Origin: an uncultured Thiotrichaceae bacterium
Lineage (GTDB): Bacteria; Pseudomonadota; Gammaproteobacteria; Thiotrichales; Thiotrichaceae
DNA: 37,085 nt
Direction of reading: 5' to 3'
NCBI GenBank assembly: GCA_937925855.1
Contig: CALAMO010000064.1
Coordinates: 1-37,085, forward strand
Each line of letters starts with the position of its first letter. Within the stretch, counting starts at the first letter, position 1. The translations under genes were made by a program, and so were the position numbers. The notes below the pieces were generated by a model, which made no database searches, was not told where the DNA came from, and was given only the letters and a program-made list of their open reading frames with translations. This document shows, in pieces, positions 24,512 to 34,590 of this stretch.

Positions 24512-25214
24512 CAGTGTCGGCGCGGGTGCTAGCAGACTCGGCGGCGGGCCTTAAGGCGTCGGCGAGCACCGTCCACACCGTTTCGAGTATCAGGGGCTGG
24601 GCAGCGGCGGTTGGGTGCAGGCCATCTTCCTGCATCAGCTCAAAATCCAGGGCGACCTGTTCCAGAAAAAACGGGTGTAGCGGTACGGTATACTGCGCAG
24701 CCAGATCACTGAATACTTGGTCGAAACGGTCGGTATAGCGCATGCCGTAGTTAGGTGGGATTTTAATGCCTAGCAGCACCGGCTTGGCGTCTGCTTGCAG
24801 GGACAGTTCCAGCATGTGCTCAAGGTTCTCCTGCATCTTAGCCGTCGCCAAACCGCGCAGGCCATCATTTGCGCCCAACGCCAGCAGCACATAATCCGGC
24901 TGGTGCGCCTCCAGCGCAGCGGGCAACCGGGTCAGCCCCCCAATGGTGGTTTCGCCACTGATACTGCCATTGACGACAGTATGGCTGTCTTTTAACTTGT
25001 CCTGCAATAAATTGACCCAACCTTGTTCTACTGGGATGCCGTAGGCGGCGCTGAGGCTGTCGCCCCATACCAGAATCACTGGTTTAGCGTTGGGTTCAGC
25101 TGCCTGCGCCGCAAAGACCCCGATCGGAGTTGGCAATAATGTGCTGCCGAAGAGGGCAACGTATAGTGCCAGAGATGCTAGCATTGACCGTAAAACAAGA
25201 TAGAGATGTTTCAT
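24495..25214 (-). CDS. tesA: Arylesterase/acyl-CoA thioesterase I (GDSL family)
   Basis: The 239-residue periplasmic SGNH hydrolase shows a signal peptide from MKHLYLVLRSML to about FAAQAAE. Block I is VWGDSLSAAYGI with the nucleophilic serine, block III is LLALGANDGLRG with the catalytic asparagine, and block V is DGLHPTA with the Asp-His pair. TesA has thioesterase, esterase and lysophospholipase activity. An in-frame start at 25274 would add 20 residues before the signal peptide and run into ybbA, so 25214 is preferred. It is divergent from ybbA, the same arrangement as in E. coli. Confidence 0.92.
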   Translation of the reverse strand: MKHLYLVLRSMLASLALYVALFGSTLLPTPIGVFAAQAAEPNAKPVILVWGDSLSAAYGIPVEQGWVNLLQDKLKDSHTVVNGSISGETTIGGLTRLPAALEAHQPDYVLLALGANDGLRGLATAKMQENLEHMLELSLQADAKPVLLGIKIPPNYGMRYTDRFDQVFSDLAAQYTVPLHPFFLEQVALDFELMQEDGLHPTAAAQPLILETVWTVLADALRPAAESASTRADTDEKAQ

Positions 25215-25232
25215 TAAAGGGTACCGAAAAAG

Positions 25233-25946
25233 ATGAATAAGACAGTGATTGAGACCCGCGCCTTGCGTAAACATATCCCCGCCAGCGGCGAAAAAAATAC
25301 GGATAGGCGTGATTTACTTATTTTGCAGGATATTAATCTTACGGTACAGGCCGGTGAATCGGTTGCGATTACCGGTACCTCGGGTTCGGGTAAAAGTACC
25401 TTATTGGGGCTGTTGGCCGGGCTGGACACGCCCAGCGGCGGCGAACTACGGCTATTAGGCCGCGATATTGCACAGCAGGATGAGGATCAGCGCGCTGAAA
25501 TCCGCCTAGGCAAGGTCGGCTTTGTGTTCCAGTCTTTTCATTTGCTCGATAATCTGACTGCGCTAGAAAACGTTATGCTGCCGCTGGAGCTGGCGAGTGG
25601 GCAGCGCGCAATTCGCACGCTGGCGGAGGCGGCGCTGACGCAGGTCGGGCTGGCGGAGCGTATGCAGCATTTAGTGAATCGCCTGTCGGGCGGGGAGCAG
25701 CAGCGAGTGGCTTTAGCGCGCGCTTTTGTCACCCGGCCACAGGTCTTATTTGCGGATGAGCCCACGGGTAATCTGGATAAAACCACCGGGAAAGAAGTGG
25801 CGGATCGCCTGTTTAGCCTGCAAAAAGAACAGGCTACCACGCTGGTCTTGGTCACGCATGATGAAACGTTGGCGGCGCGCTGTGACAATTGGTATCGGCT
25901 GGATGCGGGCGTGCTAACGGCTGAAAAAATAGCAGAGGTCGCCTGA
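25233..25946 (+). CDS. ybbA: ABC transporter ATP-binding protein YbbA
   Basis: The 237-residue ATPase of the LolD/MacB type carries Walker A GTSGSGKST (~48-56), Q-loop FQSFH, signature LSGGEQQRVALARA, Walker B VLFADEPTGNLD and the switch VLVTHDE. It pairs with the FtsX-like permease YbbP encoded three bases downstream. This family moves or extracts envelope substrates without classical import. Its start codon lies only about 18 bases from the divergent tesA start, so the two promoters must lie within or overlap the opposing genes. Confidence 0.93.
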   Translation: MNKTVIETRALRKHIPASGEKNTDRRDLLILQDINLTVQAGESVAITGTSGSGKSTLLGLLAGLDTPSGGELRLLGRDIAQQDEDQRAEIRLGKVGFVFQSFHLLDNLTALENVMLPLELASGQRAIRTLAEAALTQVGLAERMQHLVNRLSGGEQQRVALARAFVTRPQVLFADEPTGNLDKTTGKEVADRLFSLQKEQATTLVLVTHDETLAARCDNWYRLDAGVLTAEKIAEVA

Positions 25947-25949
25947 TCC

Positions 25950-28469
25950 ATGAGCGTGCATTCGCCTGAAACAAACCCGGCGGCTGAGTCCGCTAACGGC
26001 TTCATGACGCGGCTCGGCGTCTTTGCGCTGCAATGGCGGCGGCGCTGGCGGCTGTCTGAAATGCGCCTGCTGTTTGTAGCGCTGCTGGTATCAGTGGTGG
26101 CGGTGTCCTCGGTTGGGTTTTTTACCGATCGGGTTGACCGAGCGATGTCGAAACAAGCCAGCCGCATTTTAGGCGGTGATTTGGTGCTGTCGTCTTCGCG
26201 CCCGCTGGCGCAGGACTACCGCGACCAGGCCCGCGAGGCGGGCGTCACCCAGGCCGAAAGTATTGCGCTCACTAGCATGGCGGCCAAGGGGGATGAACTG
26301 CAGATTTCGCGCGTGAAAGCGGTGTCTGGCCAATACCCACTCCAGGGCGAGCTGGAAGTGGCCAGTGCGCTCGATGCGCCCGGCCAGCCGGTGGCGGGGC
26401 TACCCGCCAGCGGCGAGGTTTGGGCGGAGGCGCGCCTGTTTACCACGCTGAACGTACAGCCCGGCGATAGTATTCAGCTGGGGCGGCAGTCGTTCACCCT
26501 GAGCCGCGTACTGACCAAAGACCCAGCGCGGGGCACGAATCTGTTTCAAATGGCGCCACAGGTCATTATGAACCTAGCTGATTTAGCGGCCACCGGCTTG
26601 CTGTCACCCGCGAGCCGCGCGGGTTTCGATCTGATGTTTACCGGCTCAGACGGCGCGATTAATGACCTGCGTGCTGCGCTGAAACCCCGCTTAAAACCGA
26701 CCGAACAAATTCGCTCGCTCGATGACGGTGTGCCGACGGTGCAACAAGCCTTGCAGCGGGCTGGGCGCTTTCTGGGGCTGGCGGCCCTGCTGAGCGTGGT
26801 GTTGGCGGGGGCGGCGATTGCGCTGACGGCGGCCAGTTTGGTGCGGCATGAGATGCGGGCGGTGGCGGTTTTGAAGGCGTTTGGGCTGCCCCGGCGCACG
26901 ATTTTATGGGATTACCTGTTGAATTTATGGGTGGTCGCACTGCTGGCGGCGCTGCTTGGGCTACTGCTCGGGTTTGTGCTGCAATTTTTACTGGCCGGTT
27001 GGCTGGCGCGTTTTGTGGATATTAGCCTGCCCGCGCCGGGCAGCTGGCCGCTGGTAACGGGTTTACTGACTGCGTTAATCATGGTGACTGGCTTTGCGCT
27101 GCCGTACTTGCTGCGGCTGGTTGATACTTCGCCGATGCGGATTTTACAAGGTGCGATGCAGGGGCAGAATCAGGTGTTCTGGCTGGTGAGTGCGGGTATT
27201 GTCCCGGCAGTATTTGGCTTGCTCTGGCTACAGGCCGGAGACAGTTTATTGGCGCTGTGGCTGTTTGGCGGCATTGTGCTGGCGCTCCTGGTGTTTTGGC
27301 TGGTGGCGACCCTGTTTTTACGCGGCGTGGCACGGCTGAGCCTGCGCCCGGGTTGGGAGTGGCTGGCTCTAGTGCGGCATTCTCGCCGCTCGGCCTTATT
27401 AGTGGTGGTGTTTGCCACCGGCTTATTTACGCTGCTGCTGCTGACGGTGCTGCGTACAGATCTGATTGGGCGCTGGCAGGCCACACTGCCGGATAATGCG
27501 CCGAATTATTTCCTCATTAATATCCAGCCGCAGGAAGTGGATGAGGTGCGTGCGTTCCTCACCCAGCGTGCGATTGAGGCCGACTTATACCCGATGATTC
27601 GTGGCCGCCTAACGCAGATTAACGGCCAGCCGGTGAGTTCGGCTGATTATGAAGACCCCGGTTCGAAACGCTTATTACAGCGTGAATTTAACCTGTCGTC
27701 GTTTGCAGATTTCCCGGCGACTAATGTGCTGCTCGCCGGAGAGTGGTTTGACGGTCAGTCGACAGCGGGCTTCTCGATTGAGCGGGGCGTGGGTGAAGAA
27801 CTGGGCTTTGGGCTGGGGGATAGCCTCACTTTCGACATTGCCGGGCTGCCTTATCAGGAAACCATTACCAGCATTCGTGAGGTGAGCTGGGACAGCATGG
27901 CCCCGAACTTCTTTGTGGTGGCCGCGCCGGGGGCTTTCGCGGATAAGCCACAGACGTTTATCACCAGTCTGTATATTGATCCGGCGCAGACCCGCACCGT
28001 GCCCGCGCTGATTCGGCAGTTTCCGGGGGTGACTGCGATTGATACCGGGGCTATTGTGGCCCAGATACGCTCGCTGATTGATCAGGCGACCTTTGCGGTG
28101 CAGGGGATTTTTGTGTTCACCCTGATCACTGGGGTGATTGTGCTGCTGGCGGCCTTACAGTCGCAAAAGGCCGAGCGCCGCCGCGAAATTGCGGTGCTGA
28201 AATCGCTGGGCGCGGTGCATAGCACGCTGAAAAAGCGCATTTGGCTGGAATTTGTCTTGCTGGGCGGGCTGGCGGGCTTACTGGCGGCGCTGTTTACGTT
28301 GTTGGCGAGTAATCTACTGGGCTATTACCTGTTTGAACTGGAGGTGGCGCTGAATCTGTGGATTGTGCTGGCGGGGGTGATCGGTGGTGCCGCGCTGGTG
28401 AGCGGGGCGGCGTGGTTTAATTTACGCGGCCTGCTGGAGATTACGCCGGTGGCGCTGTTGAAGGGCTGA
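25950..28469 (+). CDS. ybbP: FtsX-like ABC permease YbbP
   Basis: The 839-residue inner-membrane protein is a long type VII ABC permease. It has one N-terminal helix (~32-55), a periplasmic domain (~56-270) and three helices with VRHEMRAVAVLKAFGLPRRTIL. A second pair of FtsX units follows, with the repeated coupling motif ERRREIAVLKSLGAVHSTLKKR near residue 745. Length and layout match E. coli YbbP (about 800 residues). With YbbA it probably acts on lipids or envelope complexes alongside TesA; the physiological substrate is unsettled. Confidence 0.92.
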   Translation: MSVHSPETNPAAESANGFMTRLGVFALQWRRRWRLSEMRLLFVALLVSVVAVSSVGFFTDRVDRAMSKQASRILGGDLVLSSSRPLAQDYRDQAREAGVTQAESIALTSMAAKGDELQISRVKAVSGQYPLQGELEVASALDAPGQPVAGLPASGEVWAEARLFTTLNVQPGDSIQLGRQSFTLSRVLTKDPARGTNLFQMAPQVIMNLADLAATGLLSPASRAGFDLMFTGSDGAINDLRAALKPRLKPTEQIRSLDDGVPTVQQALQRAGRFLGLAALLSVVLAGAAIALTAASLVRHEMRAVAVLKAFGLPRRTILWDYLLNLWVVALLAALLGLLLGFVLQFLLAGWLARFVDISLPAPGSWPLVTGLLTALIMVTGFALPYLLRLVDTSPMRILQGAMQGQNQVFWLVSAGIVPAVFGLLWLQAGDSLLALWLFGGIVLALLVFWLVATLFLRGVARLSLRPGWEWLALVRHSRRSALLVVVFATGLFTLLLLTVLRTDLIGRWQATLPDNAPNYFLINIQPQEVDEVRAFLTQRAIEADLYPMIRGRLTQINGQPVSSADYEDPGSKRLLQREFNLSSFADFPATNVLLAGEWFDGQSTAGFSIERGVGEELGFGLGDSLTFDIAGLPYQETITSIREVSWDSMAPNFFVVAAPGAFADKPQTFITSLYIDPAQTRTVPALIRQFPGVTAIDTGAIVAQIRSLIDQATFAVQGIFVFTLITGVIVLLAALQSQKAERRREIAVLKSLGAVHSTLKKRIWLEFVLLGGLAGLLAALFTLLASNLLGYYLFELEVALNLWIVLAGVIGGAALVSGAAWFNLRGLLEITPVALLKG

Positions 28470-28523
28470 GCTATACGGGCGTGGCCTGAGGCTGCGTTTT
28501 GCCCGACTATTTGAGTGTGGGCA

Positions 28524-28552
28524 TAGACGTGTCGGGCCGGGTTCGGTATTAT
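28524..28552 (+). promoter_or_regulatory. Predicted promoter of tRNA-Arg
   Basis: TAGACG (28524-28529) and TATTAT (28547-28552) are separated by 17 bases and end 18 bases before the tRNA. An inverted repeat GCCCGAC/GTCGGGC (28501-28537) overlaps the -35 side and may also mark the end of ybbP transcription, but it has no T run. Confidence 0.4.
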
Positions 28553-28570
28553 CGCTTCTCTGCTTTATCT

Positions 28571-28647
28571 GCACCCTTAGCTCAGCTGGATAGAGCGTCG
28601 CCCTCCGGAGGCGAAGGTCAGAGGTTCGAATCCTCTAGGGTGCGCCA
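28571..28647 (+). tRNA. tRNA-Arg (anticodon CCG)
   Basis: A complete 77-base cloverleaf including encoded CCA. Acceptor GCACCCT pairs with AGGGTGC; the D arm is GCTC/GAGC. The anticodon stem TCGCC/GGCGA encloses loop CTCCGGA with anticodon CCG (reads CGG, arginine). The T arm AGAGG/CCTCT encloses TTCGAAT. tRNA-Arg genes are common island attachment sites, and a restriction-modification island follows. No second copy of its 3' end and no integrase were found in the window. Confidence 0.97.
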
Positions 28648-28677
28648 TTTTCAGGCTTTCTCATTTGCAGGAAGCCC

Positions 28678-28713
28678 AAAAACCCCGAACTGGTAACGGT
28701 TGCGGGGTTTTTT
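28678..28713 (+). terminator. Intrinsic terminator after tRNA-Arg
   Basis: AAAAACCCCG (28678-28687) and CGGGGTTTTTT (28703-28713) form a stem with a 15-base loop followed by a T run, a classical intrinsic terminator. The A run before the stem makes it potentially bidirectional. The following 28714-28855 holds no gene I can support and must contain the hsdM promoter. Confidence 0.85.
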
Positions 28714-28855
28714 ATTGGCTAACGTCCCCCGATAAATCCCCTGATAGGCCGCTACTTTGGCGGTATAACTGACGGTATTAAACGGTGTGGGCATTGCTTC
28801 ACCTAACCGCTAGGCCGTAAACTGCACGCTACCTCAAACCGAAATCGGGCACCCA

Positions 28856-30436
28856 ATGTCAGAAGAACAAAAGCGTATTCTGCAACAGCAGCTATGGAAT
28901 ATTGCGAATACCCTGCGCGGTAAAATGAATGCGGATGAGTTCCGCGATTATATTCTGGGCTTTATTTTCTATAAGTACCTGTCTGAAAAAATGCACCTGT
29001 ATGCCAATGACTTAATGTCGGAGGATGGTATCGACTACACCACCTTGAATGAAAGCGATGCTGATGATGCGGCGATGATTGCTGAAATTGCGGGTGAGGC
29101 GGTTAAAAAACTCGGTTTTACGCTCAAGCCTGCTGAACTCTTCAGCAGCGTGGCGCAGCGGGGTCAGGTTGATGCAGCGGGGGATGCGGCGCTAGATCAT
29201 TTTATTCTGGATGATCTAGGGCGGATTCTGCGTAATATTGAACGCTCGACGATGGGCACCGATAGTGAGGATGATTTTAATCAGCTGTTTGAAGACCTGG
29301 ATCTGACTTCCAGTAAATTAGGCAAGACGGAAGCCCAGAAGAATGAGCTGGTGGCGCGGGTGCTGAGCCATTTGGATGCGATTGATTTCCGTTTGGGTGA
29401 GACCGATGCGGATGTGTTGGGTGATGCTTATGAATACCTGATTGGTGAATTTGCCAGCGGTGCGGGGAAGAAGGCCGGTGAATTTTACACGCCGCAAACG
29501 GTATCGACGATACTGGCGCAGTTGGTGACGGCGGATAAAACCATTCTGAAGTCGGTTTATGATCCGACCTGTGGTTCGGGTTCGCTGTTGTTACGGGTGG
29601 CGAAGGAGGTGCAGGAAGTCGCGCATTTCTACGGACAGGAATTGAACCGCACCACCTATAACTTAGCGCGCATGAATATGATTCTGCACGATGTGAATTA
29701 CCGGCGCTTTGATATTGCGCAGGAGGATTCGCTGGAGCGTCCGCAGCATATTGACGCGCGGTTTGAGGCGATTGTGGCTAATCCCCCGTTCTCTGCGCAT
29801 TGGAGTGCGAACCCGCTGTTTTTGACCGATGACCGTTTTTCGCAGTATGGCAAGCTAGCGCCTAAGACGAAGGCGGATTTTGCGTTTGTGCTGCATATGG
29901 TGCATCACCTCGCGGATAACGGCAATATGGCGGTGGTGCTGCCGCATGGGGTGTTGTTTCGGGGCGCGGCTGAGGGGCATATTCGGAAGCATTTAATTGC
30001 TGAGCGTAATATTCTGGATGCGGTGATTGGTTTACCGGCGAATATCTTTTATGGGACGAGTATCCCGACGTGTATCCTGGTGTTTAAGAAGTGTCGGACG
30101 CGCCCGGATAAGGTGTTGTTTATTGATGCGAGCCAGGGGTTTTCTAAAGAGAAAAATCAGAATGTGTTGCTGCCGGAGCATATCAGTAAGATTATTGGGA
30201 CGTATAAGCATTGGATTTCACAGGATAAATACAGTGCGGTGGTGCCGCTTAGTGAGATTCGGGAGAATGATTATAATCTGAATATTCCGCGTTATGTGGA
30301 TACCTTCGAGGAGGAGGAGCCGGTTGATTTGGCGGCGGTGGTGGCTGATTTGAAGGCGCTTGAGGGGGAGATGATTGAGACGGATAAGGCGATAGCGGGG
30401 TTTTGTGAGGAGTTGGGTATTGGGAGGCCGTTTTGA
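28856..30436 (+). CDS. hsdM: Type I restriction-modification system, DNA methyltransferase subunit
   Basis: The 526-residue N6-adenine methyltransferase has an HsdM N-terminal helical domain (LWNIANTLRGKMNADEFRDYIL) and the GEFYTPQTVS motif before the SAM fold. SAM motif I is DPTCGSGSLLLRV (~240-252), and the catalytic motif IV is NPPFS (~304-308). It modifies the target site with HsdS and forms the core of the HsdR2M2S1 restriction complex. hsdS starts within its stop codon (TGATG). The gene is the first of the three and lies 200 bases after a tRNA. Confidence 0.95.
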   Translation: MSEEQKRILQQQLWNIANTLRGKMNADEFRDYILGFIFYKYLSEKMHLYANDLMSEDGIDYTTLNESDADDAAMIAEIAGEAVKKLGFTLKPAELFSSVAQRGQVDAAGDAALDHFILDDLGRILRNIERSTMGTDSEDDFNQLFEDLDLTSSKLGKTEAQKNELVARVLSHLDAIDFRLGETDADVLGDAYEYLIGEFASGAGKKAGEFYTPQTVSTILAQLVTADKTILKSVYDPTCGSGSLLLRVAKEVQEVAHFYGQELNRTTYNLARMNMILHDVNYRRFDIAQEDSLERPQHIDARFEAIVANPPFSAHWSANPLFLTDDRFSQYGKLAPKTKADFAFVLHMVHHLADNGNMAVVLPHGVLFRGAAEGHIRKHLIAERNILDAVIGLPANIFYGTSIPTCILVFKKCRTRPDKVLFIDASQGFSKEKNQNVLLPEHISKIIGTYKHWISQDKYSAVVPLSEIRENDYNLNIPRYVDTFEEEEPVDLAAVVADLKALEGEMIETDKAIAGFCEELGIGRPF

Positions 30437-31674
30437 TGGCGAATGTGCCGGTTTTGCGGTTTCCGGGGTTTAATACTCCATGGAATAACATTCGTCTATT
30501 TGATGTATGCAAAGTTATCACTAAGGGAACAACTCCTGGCTCCTTTTCTACAAAAGGGGTCAATTACATTAAGATTGAATGCCTGATTGACAGTGAGTTT
30601 TCAAAAGACAAATGCTTGTCAGTTGAAGAGGAGGTTCACACAGGTATTCTGCGACGGTCTATCTTGCAAGAGTGCGATATTTTGTTTGCTATTGCAGGTG
30701 CTACGGTTGGAAAAATAGGGGTTGTCAAAAAAGAAATTTTGCCTGCCAATACTAATCAAGCTTTTGCGATTATTCGGTTGAAAAATAAAAAAATGCTTTG
30801 GTTTGTGTTTTATACATTACAATCAAAAGCGATCATGATTTACATAAATCAGTGCTTATCGGTCGGTGCCCAGCCTAACCTGAGCCTGAAACAAATGGGG
30901 GATTTCCAATTTTTTACTGGAGCCATTGAAGAACAAAAAAAAATAGCCAATTTCCTCACCACCACGGACACTAAAATCCAGCAACTCCAACAAAAACAAA
31001 CCCTGTTGCAGCAATACAAAAAAGGCGTGATGCAGCAGCTTTTTAGTCAGGCATTGCGGTTTAAGGATGATGATGGGGGGGATTATCCTGATTGGGAGGA
31101 GAGCCAGCTGGGAGATATTGGTAAAACCTATAATGGTTTAACAGGAAAAACAGCGGTAGACTTTGGTTCAGGAATGCCTTTTGTAACTTATAAGCAAATA
31201 TTTGATAGTACTCAAATAGACTTAAGTAAGTGCTCTTTTGTAGCAATTAGCGAAAATGAAAGGCAAAATAAAGTCAGATCAGGAGATGTGTTTTTTACAA
31301 TTTCTTCTGAAACCCCATCAGAAGTTGGCTACTCATCGGTATTGCTTAATTGTGTTGGAAATGTATATTTGAATTCTTTTTGTTTTGGCTATAGAGTGAA
31401 ATCTAAGGAAAAATTGCTTCCTGAATATGCTCAATACGCATTCATGAGTGATGGTTTTAGAAGAAAAGTCGTTAGGTTGGCACAGGGAAGTACTCGCTAC
31501 AATATGTCGAAAACTGGACTGATGAATTTAAAATTATTTTTGCCCACGAAACTAGAACAACAAAAAATCGCCAACTTCTTCTCTGCCATAGACAAAAAAA
31601 TCACCCAAACCACCCAACAACTCCACCAAGCCCAAGCCTTCAAAAAAGGCCTCCTCCAACAGATGTTCGTTTAA
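30436..31674 (+). CDS. hsdS: Type I restriction-modification system, specificity subunit
   Basis: The 412-residue protein sets the DNA target. There are two target-recognition domains (~1-150 and ~200-350), each followed by a conserved helix: EEQKKIANFLTTTDTKIQQLQQKQTLLQQYKKG (~160-195) and EQQKIANFFSAIDKKITQTTQQLHQAQAFKKG (near the C terminus). The recognition domains are visibly more AT-rich than hsdM or the conserved helices, consistent with domain exchange. The ATG at 30436 shares one base with the hsdM stop. The target sequence cannot be predicted by reading. Confidence 0.93.
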   Translation: MANVPVLRFPGFNTPWNNIRLFDVCKVITKGTTPGSFSTKGVNYIKIECLIDSEFSKDKCLSVEEEVHTGILRRSILQECDILFAIAGATVGKIGVVKKEILPANTNQAFAIIRLKNKKMLWFVFYTLQSKAIMIYINQCLSVGAQPNLSLKQMGDFQFFTGAIEEQKKIANFLTTTDTKIQQLQQKQTLLQQYKKGVMQQLFSQALRFKDDDGGDYPDWEESQLGDIGKTYNGLTGKTAVDFGSGMPFVTYKQIFDSTQIDLSKCSFVAISENERQNKVRSGDVFFTISSETPSEVGYSSVLLNCVGNVYLNSFCFGYRVKSKEKLLPEYAQYAFMSDGFRRKVVRLAQGSTRYNMSKTGLMNLKLFLPTKLEQQKIANFFSAIDKKITQTTQQLHQAQAFKKGLLQQMFV

Positions 31675-31676
31675 TC

Positions 31677-34583
31677 ATGTGCTCAGTCGAATCAGAACAG
31701 CAACTCGAAGATAAACTCATCCAGCAGCTCCAAACCCTGGGCTACGAATACGTCGAAATCCCCGATGAAGCCGCATTGCTGGCTAACCTGAAAACCCAAC
31801 TCGAACACCACAATGACATCACGCTAAGCGCCAACGAATTTCAGCAAGTACTCAACCACCTCAACAAAGGCAATGTCTTCGATAAGGCGCAAACCCTGCG
31901 CGATAAAATGGCTTTACGCCGCGAGGCGGTACAAGAATTACCAGCACGCTACCAGCTTCAACCCGCCGCCGTCGCACGGGACAGCGGTGACATTGAATAC
32001 CTCGATTTTATCGACCAGATCGAGTGGTGCCAAAACCGCTACCAAGTCACCAGCCAAGTCACCCTGGAAGGCGAGTATGAAAACCGCTATGACGTCACCC
32101 TGCTGATTAATGGCCTACCGCTGGTGCAAATTGAACTCAAGCGCCGGGGCGTGGAGTTAAAGAAAGCCTTCAACCAAACCAACCGGTATCAGCGCCATTC
32201 CTACGGCGCGGGCGCAGGCCTGTTCCAATATATCCAGCTATTCGTGATCAGCAATGGCGTGAACACCAAGTACTACGCCAATAACCGCAAGCAGTCGTTT
32301 AAGTTCACCTTCTTCTGGGCGGATAAGCAGAATAACCTGATCACACCGCTGGAAGATTTTTCCAAGGCTTTCCTGGAAAAATGCCACCTATCAAAGATGA
32401 TCACCCAGTACATAGTGCTGAAGCAAACCGACAAGGTGCTGATGGTGCTGCGTCCGTATCAGTATTATGCGGTTGAAGCCATTATCGACAAGGTGAAAAA
32501 CAGCACGCACAACGGCTATATCTGGCACACTACCGGCTCTGGTAAAACCCTGACCTCATTCAAAGCCGCACAGATACTGGTCAACCTGCCCAAAATTCAT
32601 AAAGTGGTGTTTGTGGTCGATCGTAAAGACTTGGACGACCAGACCAGCCGCGAATTTAATGCCTTCAAAAAAGACAGCGTGGATGGCACCGATAATACCC
32701 GGCAGTTAGTCACCCAAATGACGGCGAATACCGATAGCCCGCTAGTAGTGACCACGATCCAGAAACTCAATAACGCCATTAGCCGGGAGCGTTACAAGCA
32801 ATCGATGGCGGCACTGCGGGATAAGCGCATGGTGTTTATCTTCGATGAATGTCACCGCAGCCAGTTCGGTCAAACCCATAAAAGCATCACTGAATTTTTC
32901 AACAACGTACAGCTGTTTGGCTTTACCGGTACGCCTATCCTAGAGAAAAATGTCGCCAGCAATCAGTTTGGCAGGCGCACCACGAAAGATTTGTTTGGCG
33001 AGCGCCTGCATGATTATGTGATTACCGATGCTATCCGCGATGACAACGTGCTCAAATTCTCCGTGGAGTATGTCGGGCGTTATAAGGATAAAAAAGACAG
33101 CGGGACTTACCGTGATATTGAGGTCGAGGGTATCAATACCCAAGAGCTGATGGAATCGGATAAGCGTCTCCAGCCTATTGTGCAATACATCCTCGATCAT
33201 CATGACAGGAAGACACACAACCGCGACTTCACTGCGATGTTCTGTGTCAGCAGTGTCGATATGCTCTATCGCTATTATGAGCTATTCAAGGCCGCGCAGG
33301 CGGATAGGGAAAGGCCGCTACGCATCGCGACGATATTCAGCTATACCGCGAATGAAGACGATAAGGCGGCCAACGACGATTACACCGATAGCGACCCGCT
33401 CAAGGACGACGGTACGGTCAACCTGCACAGCCGCGATAAGTTGGATGCCTGCATCGCTGATTACAACACGCTATTTGGCACCAGTTATTCCACCAAAGAC
33501 AGCCCGTCGTTTTACAACTATTACCGCAATATTGCTAAGCGGGTGAAGGATGGTGAGGTTGATATTCTGTTGGTGGTGAATATGTTCCTGACCGGTTTTG
33601 ATAGTCCACGCCTGAATACGCTCTATGTGGACAAGAACCTCAAGTACCACGGGCTGATCCAGGCGTTTTCCCGCACCAATCGCCTGAGGGGTGACGTAAA
33701 ATCACAGGGCAATATTGTCTGTTTTCGTAACCTCAAAGACGCGACGGACGAAGCGATTACCTTATTCGCCAATAAAGAGGCGAAAGAGACGATCCTGTTG
33801 GAGCCTTATGAACATTATATCGATCAATTCCGCGAGGCGCTCAGGACCCTAAAGTCGATTGCCCCAACGGTCGGGAGTGTGCACGAACTGCCGGATGAAA
33901 AGGCGCAGCTGGCTTTTATCAAAGCTTTCCGGCAGGTGATGCGCCTGCGAAACGTGTTGGAAAGCTTCACTGATTTTAAGATTGAGGATACCGGGCTGGA
34001 TGAGCAGGAATTTGTTGATTACCGGACGCAGTACCTTGACCTGCATGACAAGGTAAAAACGGATACCCAGAAAGAAAAAGTCTCGATCCTCAATGACGTG
34101 GATTTTGAGCTGGATTTGATCCATCGTGATGAGATCAATGTGGCCTATATCCTGCAATTATTGGGCAAGCTCAAAGACGAAAAAGACAGTGGTGAGCAGC
34201 AGCGCCAGCGCAAGGCCATCCTTGATATGGTAGCGGGTGATGCCAAACTACGCAGCAAGCGTGATCTGATTGAACGCTTCATTAACGACAATCTGCCGAA
34301 TATCCCTAACTCCGCTGCGATACCCGAGCACTTCAGCGCCTTCTGGAAGGAGAACTACACGGCAGCCTTACAGGCCATCTGCGACGACGAGCAGCTTGAC
34401 CCCGATAAGGTAAAGGACATGATCCAGCGGCACCTGTTCACCCAGCGTGAGCCGCTACGGGATGATGCGATCGATGCGCTGAAGTTTAAGCCAAAACTGA
34501 TGCAGCGCAAGCAGATCGGGCAGCGGGTGCTGGATAAGATTATGGGGTTTGTGCGGACGTTTATTCATGATGCGCCGGAGTGA
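31677..34583 (+). CDS. hsdR: Type I restriction-modification system, restriction/translocase subunit
   Basis: The 968-residue motor-nuclease has an N-terminal PD-(D/E)xK nuclease core (YDVTLLINGLPLVQIELKRRG, ~140-160). The SF2 helicase follows: Walker A HTTGSGKTLTSFKA (~284), DECHRSQFG (~390), FGFTGTPI and a late motif VVNMFLTGFDSPRLNTLYVDK with AFSRTNR. A C-terminal helical part contacts the methyltransferase. It translocates DNA and cuts far from unmodified sites. The start is three bases after the hsdS stop. All key residues are present, so the system looks active. Confidence 0.95.
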   Translation: MCSVESEQQLEDKLIQQLQTLGYEYVEIPDEAALLANLKTQLEHHNDITLSANEFQQVLNHLNKGNVFDKAQTLRDKMALRREAVQELPARYQLQPAAVARDSGDIEYLDFIDQIEWCQNRYQVTSQVTLEGEYENRYDVTLLINGLPLVQIELKRRGVELKKAFNQTNRYQRHSYGAGAGLFQYIQLFVISNGVNTKYYANNRKQSFKFTFFWADKQNNLITPLEDFSKAFLEKCHLSKMITQYIVLKQTDKVLMVLRPYQYYAVEAIIDKVKNSTHNGYIWHTTGSGKTLTSFKAAQILVNLPKIHKVVFVVDRKDLDDQTSREFNAFKKDSVDGTDNTRQLVTQMTANTDSPLVVTTIQKLNNAISRERYKQSMAALRDKRMVFIFDECHRSQFGQTHKSITEFFNNVQLFGFTGTPILEKNVASNQFGRRTTKDLFGERLHDYVITDAIRDDNVLKFSVEYVGRYKDKKDSGTYRDIEVEGINTQELMESDKRLQPIVQYILDHHDRKTHNRDFTAMFCVSSVDMLYRYYELFKAAQADRERPLRIATIFSYTANEDDKAANDDYTDSDPLKDDGTVNLHSRDKLDACIADYNTLFGTSYSTKDSPSFYNYYRNIAKRVKDGEVDILLVVNMFLTGFDSPRLNTLYVDKNLKYHGLIQAFSRTNRLRGDVKSQGNIVCFRNLKDATDEAITLFANKEAKETILLEPYEHYIDQFREALRTLKSIAPTVGSVHELPDEKAQLAFIKAFRQVMRLRNVLESFTDFKIEDTGLDEQEFVDYRTQYLDLHDKVKTDTQKEKVSILNDVDFELDLIHRDEINVAYILQLLGKLKDEKDSGEQQRQRKAILDMVAGDAKLRSKRDLIERFINDNLPNIPNSAAIPEHFSAFWKENYTAALQAICDDEQLDPDKVKDMIQRHLFTQREPLRDDAIDALKFKPKLMQRKQIGQRVLDKIMGFVRTFIHDAPE

Positions 34584-34590
34584 TGCGGGG

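Noticed and set aside
28499-28696. 65-codon open frame across the tRNA
   Set aside because: It overlaps the complete tRNA-Arg gene and part of the terminator and has no protein-like features.
28651-28794. 47-codon minus-strand frame ending beside the tRNA, considered as an integrase remnant
   Set aside because: It runs through the terminator stem and shows no integrase motif; I could not match it to any family.
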